Positions 6,401 to 6,786 of a stretch of 6,786 nucleotides of DNA are shown here, one piece after another; position 1 is the stretch's first letter, and the number at the start of each line of letters is the position of its first letter. Origin of the DNA: an uncultured Bacteroidota bacterium. GTDB lineage: Bacteria > Bacteroidota > Bacteroidia > Chitinophagales > Chitinophagaceae. The stretch spans positions 1 to 6,786 of the forward strand of contig CAIWKU010000051.1 of NCBI GenBank assembly GCA_903913355.1, written 5' to 3'. The position numbers and the translations under genes are program-made. The notes under the pieces are model-generated. The model saw only the letters and a program-made list of their open reading frames with translations. It was not told the origin of the DNA and made no database searches.

Positions 6401-6786
6401 AATCCTTCTCCTAAGTTTACTTATGGTGGATCTATCAACCTTACTTATAAAAGATTCAACTTAGGTATTGATCTGGGTGGCGTTTATGGTAACTCAGTTT
6501 TCAGAACATGGGGCTCTTTAGAATCTCCGTTCCAGCGAGTTAACTATGCTGCATTTAAAATGAACAGATGGCATGGTGCAGGTACATCTAACTGGGAGCC
6601 TATCATCAGTCAGGCAGACAGATTTAATTATAATGGTTCTACATACAACATAGAAGATGGAAGTTATTTCAGAATTCGTAACATTCAACTAGGGTATAAC
6701 ATAGATTCAAAAGCATTGGCAAAACTTAGAATTTCCAACGTAAGACTGTTTGCAAATGTTCAGAATTTGAAAACCTGGAAACATAA
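3476..6786 (+). CDS. SusC/RagA-type TonB-dependent outer-membrane receptor with STN signalling domain (3' end missing)
   Basis: The frame opens at ATG 3476 and stays open for 1103 full codons to the right edge. A basic N-terminus and hydrophobic segment (MKLTIAILLISLMQVSA, 22-38) form the signal peptide, cleaved near GFSQ. Next come an STN domain (about 45-120, VTLKLTSVELKKVLIQIEKK to NLIVVSS) and a CarboxypepD_reg-like domain (about 128-205, ITGRVTAPNGDPVPSATV; VGYNDVEL). The plug (about 205-330) has VVVIGYGT, RIRGT, PLYVVDG and IESIEVLKDPSSLAIFGVKGATGVI. The rest is the beta-barrel, with NKDLKWE (795-801), a DVDKDGSI calcium-loop-like motif (959-966) and the near-terminal NLKTWKH. By family comparison only several tens of residues are missing. 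It should import a large nutrient through the outer membrane with TonB energy and a SusD lipoprotein, expected just downstream, while its STN domain signals to FecR. The substrate cannot be told. Met22 is an alternative start, but the long N-terminus is common in this family. Confidence 0.95.
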   Translation, partial: MKKTKAKNAFNKSGILKALLVMKLTIAILLISLMQVSAKGFSQSKVTLKLTSVELKKVLIQIEKKSTFRFLYNDDALSLANPKVDINVENVPVTDVLNSILAGTNLTFKVLGKNLIVVSSKDNITQDIKITGRVTAPNGDPVPSATVKIKGTSVATSSDVNGYYSILAPDNATLIISSVGYNDVELAIKGRKDINVTLTISEKVLDQVVVIGYGTANKRDLTGSIVKIAGKEVADKPNTNPVASLQSKVAGLYVVNNGTPGQAPDIRIRGTVSIGNVHPLYVVDGILNDNIDYVNPNDIESIEVLKDPSSLAIFGVKGATGVISITTKRAKVGQTVINFNTSYGSKKLVDKIQMANASQFSTLFAEENANNGVPTPDYSKLTANTDWINAVTRTGNFSTSNLSISGSTEKSKFNFGLGYQSDEGIIKHEKLDKILLSLSDEYKVSKSIKIGGNLNFTRTNNPYNATWVLDAARKVMPQVSAATQTFKVQNPYGTDSMSVPIYSGLDAALQNSGVINPLLVLENEWNKTISTEYRYVGSFYADINFLKYFNFRSTWYADMSNVDTRSYAPLYYYYDPLSNTPQLYRTQTSLTQNNNDWKKFQQDYILTYRRNFGNHNLTATAGFTTYYSGNFNRTSTALQGTGPSDLPIPNDPRFWYMSSGPWILVNNTQSTSSQSEATTASALARLLYNYKNKYYLNFSLRDDASSRLPNHLHQQFWALGAAWEISKEDFMKTQTLFDFVKLKGSTGVLGNQTASYLDGTPINYPAYPNLQTGSSSSAVFGTTVYGAAQPSWLENKDLKWETVNASEVGVELSAFKNRLHFEFNYYNKLTQNLMTFVDRSALGLPNELINGGSIRNWGEEIAATWNQKLSKDWNLSLSGNITFMQNTVVSLAKDLPTGVLIRGFQNNGSAESRTLPGQPIGSFYGYVVNGLYQSYADILGSPVASSVGSYRPGDFKFKDVDKDGSITASDRTVIGNPSPKFTYGGSINLTYKRFNLGIDLGGVYGNSVFRTWGSLESPFQRVNYAAFKMNRWHGAGTSNWEPIISQADRFNYNGSTYNIEDGSYFRIRNIQLGYNIDSKALAKLRISNVRLFANVQNLKTWKH

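Overview
The window looks like a piece of a Bacteroidota chromosome, most likely from the Sphingobacteriaceae (Pedobacter-like). The evidence is the AT-rich sequence, the near absence of Shine-Dalgarno sites, a TAnnTTTG-type promoter candidate, and above all a sigma / FecR / SusC-type receptor gene set. The receptor's N-terminus and its ending near NLKTWKH are typical of that group. Genus is an inference from protein style only.

Left part (1-1294), minus strand: a cut-off gene for a small exported protein of unknown function runs off the left edge (1-276). After an AT-rich gap (277-454) comes a complete exported alpha/beta hydrolase (455-1294) with an intact Ser-Asp-His set. Nothing in the sequence ties these two genes to the right part.

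Middle (1295-1552): an AT-rich divergent intergenic region separates the minus-strand genes from the plus-strand cluster. It holds a plausible Bacteroidota promoter for the sigma factor gene and no credible gene.

Right part (1553-6786), plus strand: an ECF sigma factor, a FecR-type membrane anti-sigma factor with a C-terminal DUF4974 domain, and a SusC/RagA-type TonB-dependent receptor with an N-terminal STN signalling domain. The receptor gene is cut by the right edge. Together they form a trans-envelope (cell-surface) signalling set. Ligand binding at the outer-membrane receptor should be passed by the STN domain to the periplasmic part of FecR, which then frees the sigma factor to transcribe the receptor and probably a SusD partner beyond the window. 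The substrate cannot be read from this sequence.

The least explained part is the 148-base gap between fecR and the receptor gene (3328-3475). It holds two hairpins, an exact 11-base direct repeat, alternative pairing possibilities and an open 31-codon reading frame that ends four bases before the receptor start. This could be a structured regulatory leader, and it is the best candidate here for something undescribed.
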